Of a DNA stretch of 64,000 nt, positions 1-12,288 are shown piece by piece. Where the stretch lies: contig JAIXMO010000065.1 of NCBI GenBank assembly GCA_025677825.1, positions 62,001-126,000 on the forward strand. Reading direction: 5' to 3'. Source of the stretch: Helicostylum pulchrum. Taxonomy: Eukaryota; Mucoromycota; Mucoromycetes; Mucorales; Mucoraceae. Below the pieces are notes generated by a model. The model worked only from the letters and a program-made list of their open reading frames with translations, did not search any database and was not told the origin of the DNA. Both the position numbers and the translations under genes were made by a program. Within the stretch, counting starts at the first letter, position 1, and the number at the start of each line of letters is the position of its first letter.

Positions 1-369
1 GGGACCAAAATTTTCGAGCGTTGGAGCTTTCGAAATCTCGGTGACATGCGTTTGGCCAGATCACTGCATCAAACTGTGAGATGACCAAGTTCCATTGTTG
101 ACACACTTGTGTACAAGAAGACAGTGTAAAACCGTCTAAATAAATAAAGATAGATACTAATAGTTCGGTAGGAAACGGTCCATGGTTTATTTTAACTAAA
201 GATTCCGGCATTATTTTTTGCTTAATAAAAAAAGTAAGAAAGAAGAAAAGGAAGTGTAGAAAAAAATTAATTTCTTTTAAAAAAGCAAAACGAAATCACT
301 ATACACACACCACGCCCCTTTCTATTTGTACATTAAAAGGGTTTCTAACTGCAAACAACATCCCCTTAG
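1..369. other. Window edge, no gene recognised
   Basis: A+T-rich sequence downstream of the small Cmc4 gene. I see no open frame, tRNA or repeat that I can support. It holds the 3' flank of CMC4 and perhaps the flank of a neighbour outside the window. Confidence 0.4.
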
Positions 370-673
370 TTACTTTTTATACTTTTTTTCAGGACAGCAG
401 ACACTTTTTCCACCTTGTCCTATTAAAGCTTTACAACATTTTTGCAAGTTTTCAAGTGCGTTTGTACATTTCGACTCTTGATAGTCATTCTTTGTTAAAC
501 AATCTTGAATGGCACAAGCTTAATAAAAGTGTTTTAGTACACACAGTTTTACTGTAAAAAAGTATTTTTACCGTATTTTTGACAAGGAGGAACCTAATAA
601 TACCAATTAGATTTATTTATTTTTAAAAATAGTCGTTTTTTTTCTTTCTTACTTTTGTAACTTCTGAAGGCAT
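370..673 (-). CDS. CMC4: Cmc4-like twin CX9C mitochondrial intermembrane-space protein
   Basis: A 63-residue protein from three exons: 673-653, 593-572 and 518-370. The exons join in frame with GT-AG introns, and the first two coding exons are only 21 and 22 nt. The protein has a short N-terminus (MPSEVTKVPP), then CQKYACAIQDC, a CX9C pair further on (C32 and C42), a CC doublet and a terminal VCCP segment. ACAIQDCL followed by a Y..SKC stretch is the signature I associate with the Cmc4/p8-MTCP1 family. Family members are imported and oxidatively folded by the Mia40 relay; yeast Cmc4 has no sharply defined function. Length matches the family (about 60-75 residues). It is divergent to the Boi-like gene, with about 750 bp between them. 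The gene is easily missed because no single open frame is long. Family assignment is from recalled motifs, not a search. Confidence 0.8.
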
Positions 674-1426
674 ACTTAAAAAGTAAGGGGGTAAAGAGAG
701 AAAGAGAAAAGTTAACAAAAAAAAGAGAGAAAGCGGAGGTTTGGAATCTCGGATAGTAAAAAAAAAAACTAACCAATTGTACACAAAATTTATATTTTGA
801 CGTTTTACTTTGTGCAAAACTAAAATTGTTTGTTTAGAATACACACAAAAGAAATAGTATAAATGGTATTATACCCCGTTACCCAAGAATTGGGTTTTAT
901 TACAAGCTGGAAGGGGTATTTATTTTTTTGCCTCCCAAACACCCTCCTTTTTTTGTTGTTGTTCTTCTTGTTGTTACTTATTGCCAGTAAGATTGTAATT
1001 GACAATTTTACATCACTTTCGATCAGTCAATAAAATAATGCAAATGTCCTTAAACTAAGCTAAAAATAGATGGTGGTGGGGGTTTTTGTCTGTGTTGATT
1101 TGGATATATACGGTTTAATATACAAATATAGAGTTATTATGCGTAAAGAAGTAAAAGTTGGCTTATGTCAAAATATCACATGAAGTACTACTAAACAATT
1201 TAACCTGTAAATCATAATCATATTCTTGTTGTACAATTATTAAGTGAATTTGGTTTGTAAGGTTAGAGCCCCGCGTGCAGAAATACTGAAACATGCCTAA
1301 TAAAATACTTTATGGTGTAACCCGTTCTTTTTTCATTCTTTTATTTTTATTTTTCTCTTTCTTAGCAGCCCTTTTTTTTCCCTTACTTTTTTTTAGTTGT
1401 TCTTCTTTTTCTTCTTTAATATTGCT
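674..1426. promoter_or_regulatory. Shared upstream region of CMC4 and the Boi-like gene
   Basis: About 750 bp between divergent start codons. It is A+T-rich with poly-T and poly-pyrimidine tracts close to the plus-strand start (about 1330-1420). No specific operator was recognised. Co-regulation is possible because of the divergent arrangement but is only inferred. Confidence 0.4.
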
Positions 1427-4400
1427 ATGCCTGAAGTAGAAGTAGTATATACTATACACAAGTTTGAAGCAGAAAATGTGGACGAGATCTCAATAAACGT
1501 TGGTGAAAAAGTCATTGTACTTGGAAAAGATGAAGGTTACAATGACGGCTGGTGGCAGGTAACTTTTTTTTGGCTGTTGAGTTATTTTATAAAAAAAAAC
1601 AGATTTTTAATTATTTTTCAGGGACGTAATATAAGAGGCGAGACAGGATTATTTCCAATTACATACACCGTTAAACAACTACCAACAACAGTACTCGAAA
1701 ATAAAATTGATTCACTTGAAAATACAATATCAAAAATGAAGGTCCCTTCTACCAACGCCAAAACGATTCAAACCAATGTCAATAAATCATTACTAGAGAA
1801 TAAAAGCCCAGTAGAAGAATGGACAACAGAACAAGTTGCCAATTGGTTAATAACTATAGGTTTTGATCAACAAATTGCAAACAACTTTAGAGGTAATTTT
1901 TTTTTTTTAGTTTAACGCCCCCGCCTCTCCCTCCCTCCCAAAATCTTAATATGAAAATTTTTATTAGATCAAGAAATAAGCGGAGACATCTTGTTAGAAT
2001 TAACTCTTGATTCATTAAAAGAACTTCAAGTAACAACTTTTGGAAAAAGATTTAAAATCCACAGTGCAATTAACGTTTTACGACAAGAGTCTAAAAAGCA
2101 AAAAGTAAAAAAAAAAAAAAGTTAATTAATTTTAATATATCGTGCCCTACTAATCCGTTTTTATTCTAGTTTTCTACCGCAACTACAACAGAGCCACGGG
2201 TTACCTCGCCTTTTCCAGAAACTGCCACTACTTATTACAATAAACAACCCTATATAGACGATGATTTAGTATCTGATTACAGCTCGGTCATTCGAAACTC
2301 ACGTAAACCAATCGTCCCTTCTAGACCTTCTCTACCTTTAGATATGGACTTGATTGCTTCTTCACCGAGATTATCAACCCTAGTAGAAAGACAAGGTTCT
2401 ATCAGTAGTGTACATACCACAAACACCGAGAGATCGCAAAGACCACAACAACAGCATGTATCACAACCACAACAAGTACAACATGTACAGCAACAACAAC
2501 AAGTACAACAACATGTACAGCAACAACAACAAAGGATACATCAATTACAAGCTCAACAACAACAAATACAACAACAACAAATACAACGCCCCATTTCTCA
2601 CCAAACAACAACGCCCTCTGCACCTGCTCCAACAACAAACGGATCTTCAGAATGGAGACGTAACACAATAAATAATATAAAACCGCGGGAGGTATATAAT
2701 TTTTCCAACCCGTTATAATATCGTATAATTAATTTTTTAATCCCATTTTAGATTGAAGAAGTAAAAGGTCGATATAGTTTTATGCGTAGTTCATTATTAC
2801 CCAACAATAAACTTCAATCCGTTATACCCAACACATCCATGGTCAGAAGATCTGAAGATGTGTCAACTTTGGCTGAAGTTTCCACTTGTCCCGATATGGA
2901 AGGTTGGCTATATAAACAAGGTGATAAGTACAAGACTTGGAATAAAAGGTGGTTTGTACTTAAAACAAACAATTTATTTTATTTTAAAAGTCCAAAGGTC
3001 AGTTTGTAACACAATATTTTTTTTTTTATAAATTTAATTAATTTAAGGGTTCTTTTGTATAGGCTGTACGAATGAAGGGTATTATTAATTTAAAAGGGTA
3101 TCGCATTGAAGTAGATGAATCCATTCATCCCGGAAAATATTGCTTTAAAGTACAGCATGAACGCGAACGTACTTTTTATTTCTATACTGATTTTGAAAAA
3201 TCGATGAAGGAGTGGTTAAAGGCCTTAATGAAAGCAACTATTGCTAGAGATTTTGCAAGTAAAGTATATACCCGTATAAAAAATTAATATACATATATTA
3301 ATCATCTTTACTTTTTAAAAATAAAGCTCCCGTCATGTCCTCAAGTACAATACCTACTATCTCTTTGGAAATGGCTAGAAAAATGCGACCTAGACCTCCT
3401 TCCACCATATTCTACCAAAAAGACACTCGTTCTTCCACACCTTCCAACTACCGTATCCACAACAACCTAGACCAACAATTTTCTCTAATGTCTGTCGAAG
3501 AACACGATACACTACCTATTGTTCCTTTCTCTCAACTAAACGACAGTGTCAGATCCCGCGCACCTTCTGCTATGAGCATTAGCCGACAACAACAGCAACG
3601 CGTCATGTCCCCTGATAACGTTTCCGAGTACTCCTCTTCACGACTCAAGGATTCCGGTTTTAACAGTGCACACGGAGCCAACCTCAGTCGATCAATTACC
3701 GAAAGCAGCAGTAACAGCTCCACTCATAAAAGCATTTCTGCTAAATCAGTACAAATCCAACCTGTCGTCGCCGTCAACAGTCCACCCAGCGTTATCTTTT
3801 ACCCCCACGAAGAAGACGAGGATTTAATCGACCCTGAACACATGAGCGTGATTGAAGTCAACCGATACAACGGCCAACCCGAAAAAGAGACCTTATTCCG
3901 TCACGAAGAAGAACCCGAGGATGTATTCACAACCACCATGATGAAAAAACAGCAACGGTATGTAGATTGGGTCAATTCCAACATTCAAAAGGAAAACCAT
4001 ATTCGCCATATCACTGATTTACGTAGCGGTGAGGCATTGTTGGATTTATTGGAAGCACTAAGTCAGCAGGAAATCATTCGACCCGTGACAACATCTTCTC
4101 AGTCTGAAAACGTGCATAGTATGGACCGCGTTGTTACTGCGTTCAAGTTTATGATAGCTGAAAGTATTGAATTGGATGGTGCTTGTACAGTGAGAGGTAA
4201 AACAAAAACAAACAAAAAACTTACGTCCCCCCCCCCCTTCTTAAAACTAATACACATATATAGATGTATTAAACGCGAACAGTGATAAAACCATGTACAT
4301 GCTAGACTCTATCAAATACTGGAGCAAATTAAACCGAAACGAGCCTGCAGTAGGCGGTAAAAAGATGGCAAGTGGCGGTACCTTTGGGGAAGACGATCAA

Positions 4401-4463
4401 TGCAAATTAAGAGAATTAGAAACTGAAAATATCCTTCCACCAAATACCTTTGCTTCACGTTGA
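1427..4463 (+). CDS. Boi/Pob1-like polarity scaffold: SH3-SAM-PH plus C-terminal CH domain
   Basis: Eight exons (1427-1558, 1622-1892, 1968-2104, 2170-2691, 2752-2997, 3063-3258, 3327-4196, 4264-4463) give 857 residues in frame. Domains in order: SH3 at about 4-63 (NDGWWQGRN, GETGLFP), SAM at about 112-175 (VEEWTTEQVANWL), a CAA-encoded polyglutamine linker, PH at about 403-500 (MEGWLYKQGDKYKTWNKRWF), a Ser-rich linker, and a calponin-homology domain at about 708-835 (YVDWVNSNIQ, DLRSGEALLDLLEALS). SH3-SAM-PH is the order of yeast Boi1/Boi2 and fission-yeast Pob1, which bind Cdc42, formins and exocyst at growth sites and recruit them to the plasma membrane through PH. The C-terminal CH domain is not part of yeast Boi proteins and suggests direct actin contact (inference). 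The first intron is 63 bp without a stop, so retention would be silent to the frame. Confidence 0.85.
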
Positions 4464-4725
4464 AAAAAAAATTGTTACACTATTATTAATTACTTTTATA
4501 CATATACTATCTAATATCATACACTTTATTTATTTTGCTTTCTTATACATAACATCTCCCCTTTCCTTTCTTCCTTCCTTCCCTTTTTTTTTTAATGATT
4601 ATTACACGATAAAAAAGGAACATAAAAAAACAGAACAATAAAAAAACAATATGTATCGGTTTGCTCTTCAAACGAGCAAAAATAATTTACTTTTAGTGTA
4701 CAAAATAATGTTAAAAAAAACTTTT

Positions 4726-5868
4726 TTACGTGTTTAAAACCACAGGTGTTAAACAAGGCGCATAAAACATCTCACCAGAGAGAATACCCAGTAACGTTTT
4801 AGCTGTAACTGCAATCCATATCACGACCAAGATACACGTCAAGATAGCCCCCAACACCAAAAAGAACATGGAATCCAACACGTTCCCTATCGCCACCGTC
4901 GACGCTGTAAACACGCCTAACGGAAACGTCAATCCCCACCACCCCATATTAAACGGGATTTTTTGCTTCACCGTATTCCCCACAGAGAACACCGCGACAA
5001 ACAGATACCAGACCCCATACCCCCACAGTATCAGCGCCGCAATGAACCCAGCACCATATGCCGTATCCCCTAATCCCATAATATACTTATCTCCCAACAG
5101 CCTTTTCGCCGCCGACCCCAACTGAATCATACCGTATGCACCCTGACCTAATGGTCCCAACGGTAAAAACGACGAAATAATCACTTCCTTGGGCGGTAAA
5201 TTGTGCACAGCTAAACGATAGAAATAAATCGCAATGATTGAAAGTGCCAAGCAAAGTCCCATACCCATCGTAATGTATGAAATAATCAGCACAATCAACC
5301 CACGATGCTCGTCAATATGGTTTGCCAACAACCCACCAGACGCCCCAGTAACCACCGCTGGTACAATCGGCAAAAGCCACGTACCATTCATGGACTCCAG
5401 CTGATGATTATGATGCACAATGATATAGAAGGGGACCGCAATACAGCTAAACATGGTAAACACAAACTGAACACACCACAACACAAACGCCAGGTCCATT
5501 CCCCACTCATACTTTCCCGAAATAGCCAGAATCGTAAAGTTGGTAATGGTCGTTAGTCCCATGGGCAACGTGCCAATAAATAAAGATTGCGCCGAGTGCT
5601 TCATCATCAGTTGAAAGATGGAAGGAAACATAATGTACCGCAGGCAAGTTATAATAAAAAAAACACTGAATATAACCACGTTGGCAATATACAGCACTAC
5701 GGCAATGGTCGGCAGCCCGTAAAATTGGAACGGAAACGTGTACAGCAGGATAGATAAAACTCCCGTGCCCATCGTGACGCTAAACCACGATGGCGTAAAA
5801 TGACGAATGATTTCTTTAGGTACATTTTTTCGAGCTGGTTTCTCTGCTACTGTTGCTGAATCTGACAT
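4726..5868 (-). CDS. TDT-family transporter, sulfite/C4-dicarboxylate exporter type (Ssu1/Mae1-like)
   Basis: Single-exon gene of 380 residues. After a short basic N-terminus the sequence HFTPSWFSVTMGTGVLSIL begins the first membrane helix. H-x-x-P-x-W-F followed by MGTG is the hallmark of the tellurite-resistance/dicarboxylate (TDT) family, which includes yeast Ssu1 sulfite pump and fission-yeast Mae1 malate permease. Around ten hydrophobic helices can be seen, with a conserved PLGPLGQGAYG segment near residue 240. Length fits the family (about 350-450). Fungal relatives at the plasma membrane either export sulfite or carry malate; the sequence alone does not decide between them. The 3' end faces the Boi-like gene about 260 bp away. 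The start is the first ATG before the family motif. Substrate remains open. Confidence 0.85.
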   Translation of the reverse strand: MSDSATVAEKPARKNVPKEIIRHFTPSWFSVTMGTGVLSILLYTFPFQFYGLPTIAVVLYIANVVIFSVFFIITCLRYIMFPSIFQLMMKHSAQSLFIGTLPMGLTTITNFTILAISGKYEWGMDLAFVLWCVQFVFTMFSCIAVPFYIIVHHNHQLESMNGTWLLPIVPAVVTGASGGLLANHIDEHRGLIVLIISYITMGMGLCLALSIIAIYFYRLAVHNLPPKEVIISSFLPLGPLGQGAYGMIQLGSAAKRLLGDKYIMGLGDTAYGAGFIAALILWGYGVWYLFVAVFSVGNTVKQKIPFNMGWWGLTFPLGVFTASTVAIGNVLDSMFFLVLGAILTCILVVIWIAVTAKTLLGILSGEMFYAPCLTPVVLNT

Positions 5869-6463
5869 GATGTATAGAGAAAGGCAAAAGAGATAAAATA
5901 GATTAAATGATGTTGGAATGCATCAAAATGGTGCAATCGCTGAGTTTCGACACACAAAAATGCTGTGTCACATTCGAAATATGCGAGAAATGCCCTCTTC
6001 CTATAATAAATTAATCTTAACGAAAAGTGTCTCAATTAAAAAAAAAACATGCACAAACAAATACACACAGACAATGCTTTAATATTTGACATTTTTATAT
6101 GACACTTGGTGACATCGAAACACCTGACAGTAGAGCTATCAAAATTGTTTCGAGATGCATACTTGACCAGCTCTCTTGGAGAGAGTCATATTTACAAGCT
6201 TTCTTTTTTTTAATAAAAAAGGTTTATTACTAAAATACACTTTAAAAGTACTTTGTAAATAATCTATTTTTTTATATATATATAAATAAGAGTAAGTGGG
6301 GGGAGAAGGAAGGGGAATAGCAAAAAAAAAAAAAGGAATTAAACAAGTGTAAATAAGGGAGAAAAGGTTTTTTTTTTTAAAAAAGAGTGAATAATGACAA
6401 AAAAAGAGTATATATGTATAAAAATAAGGGTGTAGTTACGACGACGCTCGAAAAAAGAATAAT
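5869..6463. other. Intergenic region, promoter of the TDT transporter and 3' flank of the CPR gene
   Basis: About 600 bp, A+T-rich, with a short palindrome CTCTCTTGGAGAGAG near 6173 and long poly-A/T runs at 6200-6400. No coding signal was seen. Confidence 0.35.
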
Positions 6464-8733
6464 TTAACTCCAAACATCTTCTTGATAACGCCCAGTGTTT
6501 CTCAAGTTCTTTACGAAATCGTGTGCTTTATCTTCTCCAAGCTCACCAAACTGTTGAGCAAACTTGACGAAAGTTTGGTTTACGTCACGAGCCATGACCT
6601 TGGCATCACCACATACGTAAACGTAGGCACCCTTCTTTAACAAGTCCCACATCTCTTGTCCGTTCTCCATCAACCTATGTTGAACGTACACCTTTTGCTC
6701 TGTCTCACGAGAGAACGCAGTAATAATACGAGACTCGCCACCTAACGTCTCAAAGAGCTCAGGCCATTCTTCATCGTACAAGAAGTCTTGTTGCGAGTTA
6801 CGGCATCCAAAGAAGAGTACTGTAGTTCCAACAGGCTTGCCTTCCTTCTTTTGAAGAGCACGTTCTCTGACGAACCCACGGAAAGGTGCAACACCAGTAC
6901 CAGGTCCAATCATAATAATAGGAACTGTAGGGTTTCTAGGCAACTTGAACTGAGAACGACGAACATGAACGGGGACACGAGCAACCTTTGACTCAACATC
7001 CATTAAAACATTACGTGGGCCGTTAATACTATACTTAGGTACAACGACATCTGCCTCCATAGCATTAATAGCTTCATGAATACGCCAAAGATAGTTTGTA
7101 TTGACACCATACACTGTGCGGGGAGAAGCGGCATCGGGGATATAATCCAATGTAATTGCAGTAACCGCAATCTTTTTAGGATCTTCCTTGGAAGAAGAGG
7201 AGATGGAATAATACCGGGGTTGTAAGCGAGAAACACTTTCCACGATCAAATCAAACGGAACCGTATCAAACGCACCATTGGGATCCATGGATTCTTCCAA
7301 TGCCAACATTTCAAGCACTTCAGCCAAGTTGCGTGTCACATCTGCCACGCGTGTACGATACGCATCTTTATCAGTAGCCAACTTTTTTAAATCCTCCTTG
7401 GCTTTTTCAGTAGGTGCATATTCGACCAATGACATTAATGTTTGTCGGGAAACTGCGGCACAGATATCAAGGTAGTGACGGAAAATAGCACGGTATGTGG
7501 TAGGTACGGGGAAGGGGAATTTTTTAGAGGCTGCTGCGTCAATTGCTTTAATGTGTACAGCTGTGTCGAGCTTATCTGCTAATCCAAGCACGGTGGCAAG
7601 ACGCTCAACTTCAATTTCGTTGTTTGTGGGCCAAATAGCGATATGATCACCGGTTTGATAGGTCAAGTTGGTGTTGGAGATATCGATTTCCATATGAAGA
7701 CAGTGTCTATTTCCTCCCTTGAATAATTCTCTTGATGTAACTGCTGCGTTATAAGGACGCTTAGCATCATATACAACACGACTACGAATAAAAAAAAACA
7801 TTTAGCCAATCAATTTTTTTTTTCGAATTTATATACACAAACTTACGCTCCCTCTTTAAGCCATTCACTTAATTCACCATGATAGATCTTGTCTTGATCA
7901 TACTCGGTTAATTCCTCAACACGGAAAGAAGCTTGTCTAGGACCAGACTGAGTGCTATTTTCATCAACGCCCATGGCCTCACAAAACGCAGGCCACATAT
8001 CCTCTTGCCAAGCTAAAAAGTCTTCCTCCAAAGACCCATCATCATCGCCTTCACCACGACTACCGATTCTCTTCGCACCCATGTTTGTTAAATTGGTATC
8101 TACTTTTCTGATGACTTCGTTGTAGTGTTCATAAGTCTTATTACCGAGACCAAATGCAACGTATCTTAAATTAGTTAAAGGTTGTTCATCGCTATCGTTT
8201 CCAGAGAATTGAGGTGTCTCTTCTGATACCAAATCCCAAAAGTCAACGGCGTTATCGGTGGGTTCTCCCTCACCATAAGTAGCCATAACGAAAAACACAA
8301 GACAATCTTCAGGCACTTGATCGAGATAACTTAAATCGTATAATTCGATATCGGCTGCCATTGAGCTGACACCGTATTTTTGAGAGCATTCTTTAGCGAG
8401 ACGAGAAGCGTAGTCTTCTGCTGTACCTGTTTGAGAACCATAAAAGAAAATAACTCTACGACCCTATAACAAAATAAAAAAATAAGTATGTATAAAATAT
8501 ATGTTAAATAAAATAAAAAACGTTACTTCTTGCTGCATAACTTTAACAAAGTTACGTTCCTTCTTGGGAGGACCGGTTCTAGCATCGGTTGGTTTGATTT
8601 CGGGTTTTGCACCAGTTCTGAATAATTTATCTGCAATCTGGTGTCTAGCAAACCAAGCAATGGTACCAAGACCAAGAGTACCCAAGAATACAATATCAAG
8701 CGTATCGAACAGTTGTTGTGAAGAACGAGCCAT
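6464..8733 (-). CDS. NCP1: NADPH-cytochrome P450 reductase
   Basis: Three exons (8733-8527, 8463-7847, 7781-6464) with GT-AG introns give 713 residues, the usual size. An N-terminal membrane anchor (about 12-30) is followed by the FMN flavodoxin domain (FFYGSQTGTAEDYASRLAKE; MATYGEGEPTDNA; GLGNKTYEHYN), the connecting/FAD region (RPYNAAV; PRYYSISSSS, the R-x-Y-S FAD motif) and the NADPH domain (GPGTGVAPFRGF; VYVCGDAKVMARDV). It ends YQEDVWS with the penultimate aromatic that stacks on FAD. The enzyme sits in the endoplasmic reticulum and passes electrons from NADPH to P450s such as the sterol demethylase and to squalene epoxidase. All cofactor motifs look intact. Confidence 0.96.
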
Positions 8734-11700
8734 ACTAATAAAAGATAAAATAAATAAACAACTGAAAGAGGGGAGGGTTGTTCTTTTTTTTTTTATAATT
8801 GATCTAAAATAAATAAAAAAAAGGGCTCCGCCTTAAAGACAACTCGCTCTTTTTATAACAACACACCCCCATAAACTTTTCTCGGTCCCATGTCTACCCG
8901 AAACGAAAGTATTGGTTCACTTTCACATGGAAAACAAAAAAAAAGTTACAGGTTTTAGCTATTGGGTTTTTCACTTTGCCCCGGTGACGTATTCCTACAG
9001 CTAATTCGCGATTGTGTCAGCGCTATTTACCTAATACAATATTTCACGAGTTTTTTTTTAAAAGAAAAAACCTATGCAGTGCAGTGCAAAATATTAAGAT
9101 CTTAATTGTTTCTTTATATAACAAAAGGTTTTTATATACCTCACAGTATCTTTATAAATACTCTTCCTCTACTTATTTGCCCCTTTTTTTTTTATTTAGC
9201 TTCTTACTGAAAAAAAAAATGATCTGACTTGTTGTGGTGATACACAATTTAACGTGTCATCCTGTCTCGCCATAATTGGTACTAGTTTGTGCAAACTTGT
9301 AACAGAAGAATCTAAAGGGGAGGATAAAAAAAATATATACATCTCCACTCATTAATTTGACTGTGTGTGTATCCGCTTGAAAAACATTGTAATCTGTGGG
9401 GCATATATCCTGTGATATGCAACAAATTTAAAGTTTAACCTATGCTAACTAATAAAACCTATCCGGCTGATAACATCACTCTTTTTCTTTTTTTTTTTCT
9501 TTGCTTTCTCTGTACTTTTTTACGGTTGTATATAAAATGAAGTAATACTTGAAGTTTAATATACATTGATATACAGCTGTACTTCATAAACAAATACTGT
9601 ACCTTTTAATTGCTCAAGTAACTACGCTTAAGCAATTAGATCAGCAATGGGTTGATAGGTTTTGGGTCTCGCTTAAATTAGCCTAGAATACATATTGTTC
9701 ACTCCGATTGATCGATCATATTTGTACAAAAAAAAAGGGTAAACAACCAACGATCTTAGCAATGATGCATTATTTATTCGATACTGTTTATACATCACGA
9801 GACATTATGCAAAGACCCCTTGATTATTGTTTAAAAGCGGAACCTTCCCTTTGATAATTCTGTCAATTTTACCCGAGTTAACTATAATATTCGGACCTGG
9901 TTATTCCGCCAATAACATCAGTGTATCTGTTTTCCCCCCCAAAAAATTGCAATTCCATTATCTGATCCTCACTTGCAAAAAAAAAAAGCAGTTTAAATTC
10001 ATCAAGTAGCACAAAAGGGAAAGGCATAATCTGCTTACATTTAAACATGTAGCCACGTGAATAGATAGAGTTCAACACTTGCATATTTAAACAGATATAG
10101 AATGAAAGAAACGCAGAAAAAAAAAAACTCTCTCAGTGTCTTTTAGTCAGCTAAAGATAACAAGCTTTTTTTCTGAAATCATAAACACCACTGAAACATT
10201 ATCACATTATATTGAACTTCTTATTATTATAGCAACTAAACCAAAAAAAATAAAAAATTGCACGCACAGTACCCTGCTTTCAGGGTAGATCTAGATTTGC
10301 GATCTGAAGAAAATACTCTTCTTTATGCTCAAAACAACGAAAAGGAAAAAAATCGCGGGGTCTCGGTCATAGTCACAGAAGTATTTCTTATCAGATCTTT
10401 TTCCCGTGTAGATAAATTAAAGACCAGGTCAATATTTAAATGGTAAAGTAAATAGACTACGCATTGATTACAAAAAGCTAAGGTACATAACCCGACTCGC
10501 TGAGTATATTGTTTCAGCTTATTAAGTAGGGCTATATGACTCATTTTTCTATTTACCGTGACGGATTACTAGCCGTTTGATTTAGTAGTATTGGATTTAA
10601 TCCAGTTTCACAAAAAAACTTTGAAATAGAGCCGAAGAATACAGTGCTCTCCCGCCTAACTACTTTTTTTTTTTTTTTTTTTTGAGTAATTTTTGGATGC
10701 TTGCATCGGCTTTTAAGACCAAATGTTAAAACGATTACAAACATTTTTTACTCAAGCATTTTGAGGATATATCAATCGAGTGCAGGATAAAATAATGTAT
10801 GTGTTTAAATCTCCTTATTTTATTATTACATTCGAGTTGTTGATCAGCGAATCAAGAAAATGTATTAGTATATTCAGTCCCATCTCATTTAAAGTTCGTC
10901 TTCCATATAGGCAAGCAAGAATAAGATATCATGCTATAGCCAATATTAATATGTACAGTAGATCAACATATATTTTATTTGCATATACATCAACTACTAT
11001 TTATTATTATTAATGGATAACGGATAGAGTGTCGGTACGAGAGAAAAAAAATTATATAAAACATAATCATTGTTTTTGATTACGCTTATAGTTATTTTTA
11101 ATACCTTTTGAGGATTTGAATATGCTACCAAATAGCCCTTGATAAAGCACGTTCTCCGAACTAATCAGTAAGGCACTTTGAATAGCGGAGAAATATACAT
11201 ATGCGATTCGTGGGGGGGGGGATCACAGACTTTCTAAAAAAAAAATAGTAATTAGTTGTTGGCTTAGTTTTTGATACGATGATAATAATTACCGGCAGCA
11301 GCCCAAACAATAATATGGCCGCTAAGAAAAACTCAAATTTGCAGTGTTTTGTTCAAATTCAGTCTTTCTCCCGCATTCTTGGCAGTTAACATTGCTCTAT
11401 GATTTTAAAGATTAAATTATAAGAATCTACTTGTGACTAAATGTGGTTTAATTCTTTTTAGAATATATATGGTATCTTTTTGCTTTTTATTAACTGAGAA
11501 GATGAAATCTTCTTTCTTTTTTTTTTTTTTGCCCATCAAAGAGATAGGTCGCCAGTTTTTTTATAAAAAAAAGGGCCCAAAAAGTCCTTTCCTAGGCAAA
11601 GAAGAGTAACGCAGGATTCCAACCCATACATCTGGTATATCAGCATTAGAAAGCGAGTTATTGTTGAAAGTGGTCAAGGCTTATTTCACGGCAATCAGAG

Positions 11701-12288
11701 TGTACAATAATAGGACAGATGGATAGCATCCATAACCCTGGGATAATTTTTTTTTGGCGTACTATATTGCATGGAGGAATTTCGTTAGTACGCACTCTAT
11801 TTATGCGCTTCGTAAAAGGGAAGTGCGGTATATTACTTTTTTACTTACCTTTATAAAGCTTTTTTTTTTTAAAAAAAAAGCAGCTCTAAACGCTCGTGGT
11901 GGACCACAAGTGCTCTTAAACACAGGCTGTTTCTAGAACAGTATCCTTTTGTAACGGACGTAAAAAAAAAAGAAAACAAAAACACTAGAAAAAAGAAGAA
12001 TCAATAAAAGATTTACATAAGAAAAAAAATATTATTTACTCTGTATACACAGTAAAAAAAAAAAAGAAAGAAAAGTGATTTATGATAAAAAAAATGATTA
12101 ATTTTTATTACGCGTGATAAAATACACAGTCTAAATATATTTACTCTCGTGGTCAATGCTATGCGTCTCCTTGCGGGCTAGCAGACTTAAAATATTTAAC
12201 GAAATATCTGCTTTTCGGTGGTCAGTTGAATGTTTAAACGTCTTGCAAAAAAAAAAAGATTGGACTTTTCATTCCGTGCTTTTTAATA
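8734..12288. other. Gene-poor A+T-rich region
   Basis: About 3.5 kb without a gene I can support. The first few hundred bases must hold the CPR promoter. The rest has only short frames, poly-A/T runs and a G10-like run near 11210. A stretch around 11800-12125 resembles one around 13210-13460 (shared TTTATAAAG next to a splice-donor-like GTAAG on the minus strand, and AAGAAAGAAAAGTGATTTAT). This suggests decayed copies of one element or gene family. Confidence 0.35.

Noticed and set aside
2402..2668. Minus-strand frame rich in Val opposite the polyglutamine linker
   Set aside because: Antisense of the CAA repeat in the Boi-like gene; no protein-like sequence.
4450..4641. Plus-strand frame of 63 codons after the Boi-like gene
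   Set aside because: Overlaps the end of the CH exon, then runs into low-complexity A/T sequence; likely 3' UTR.
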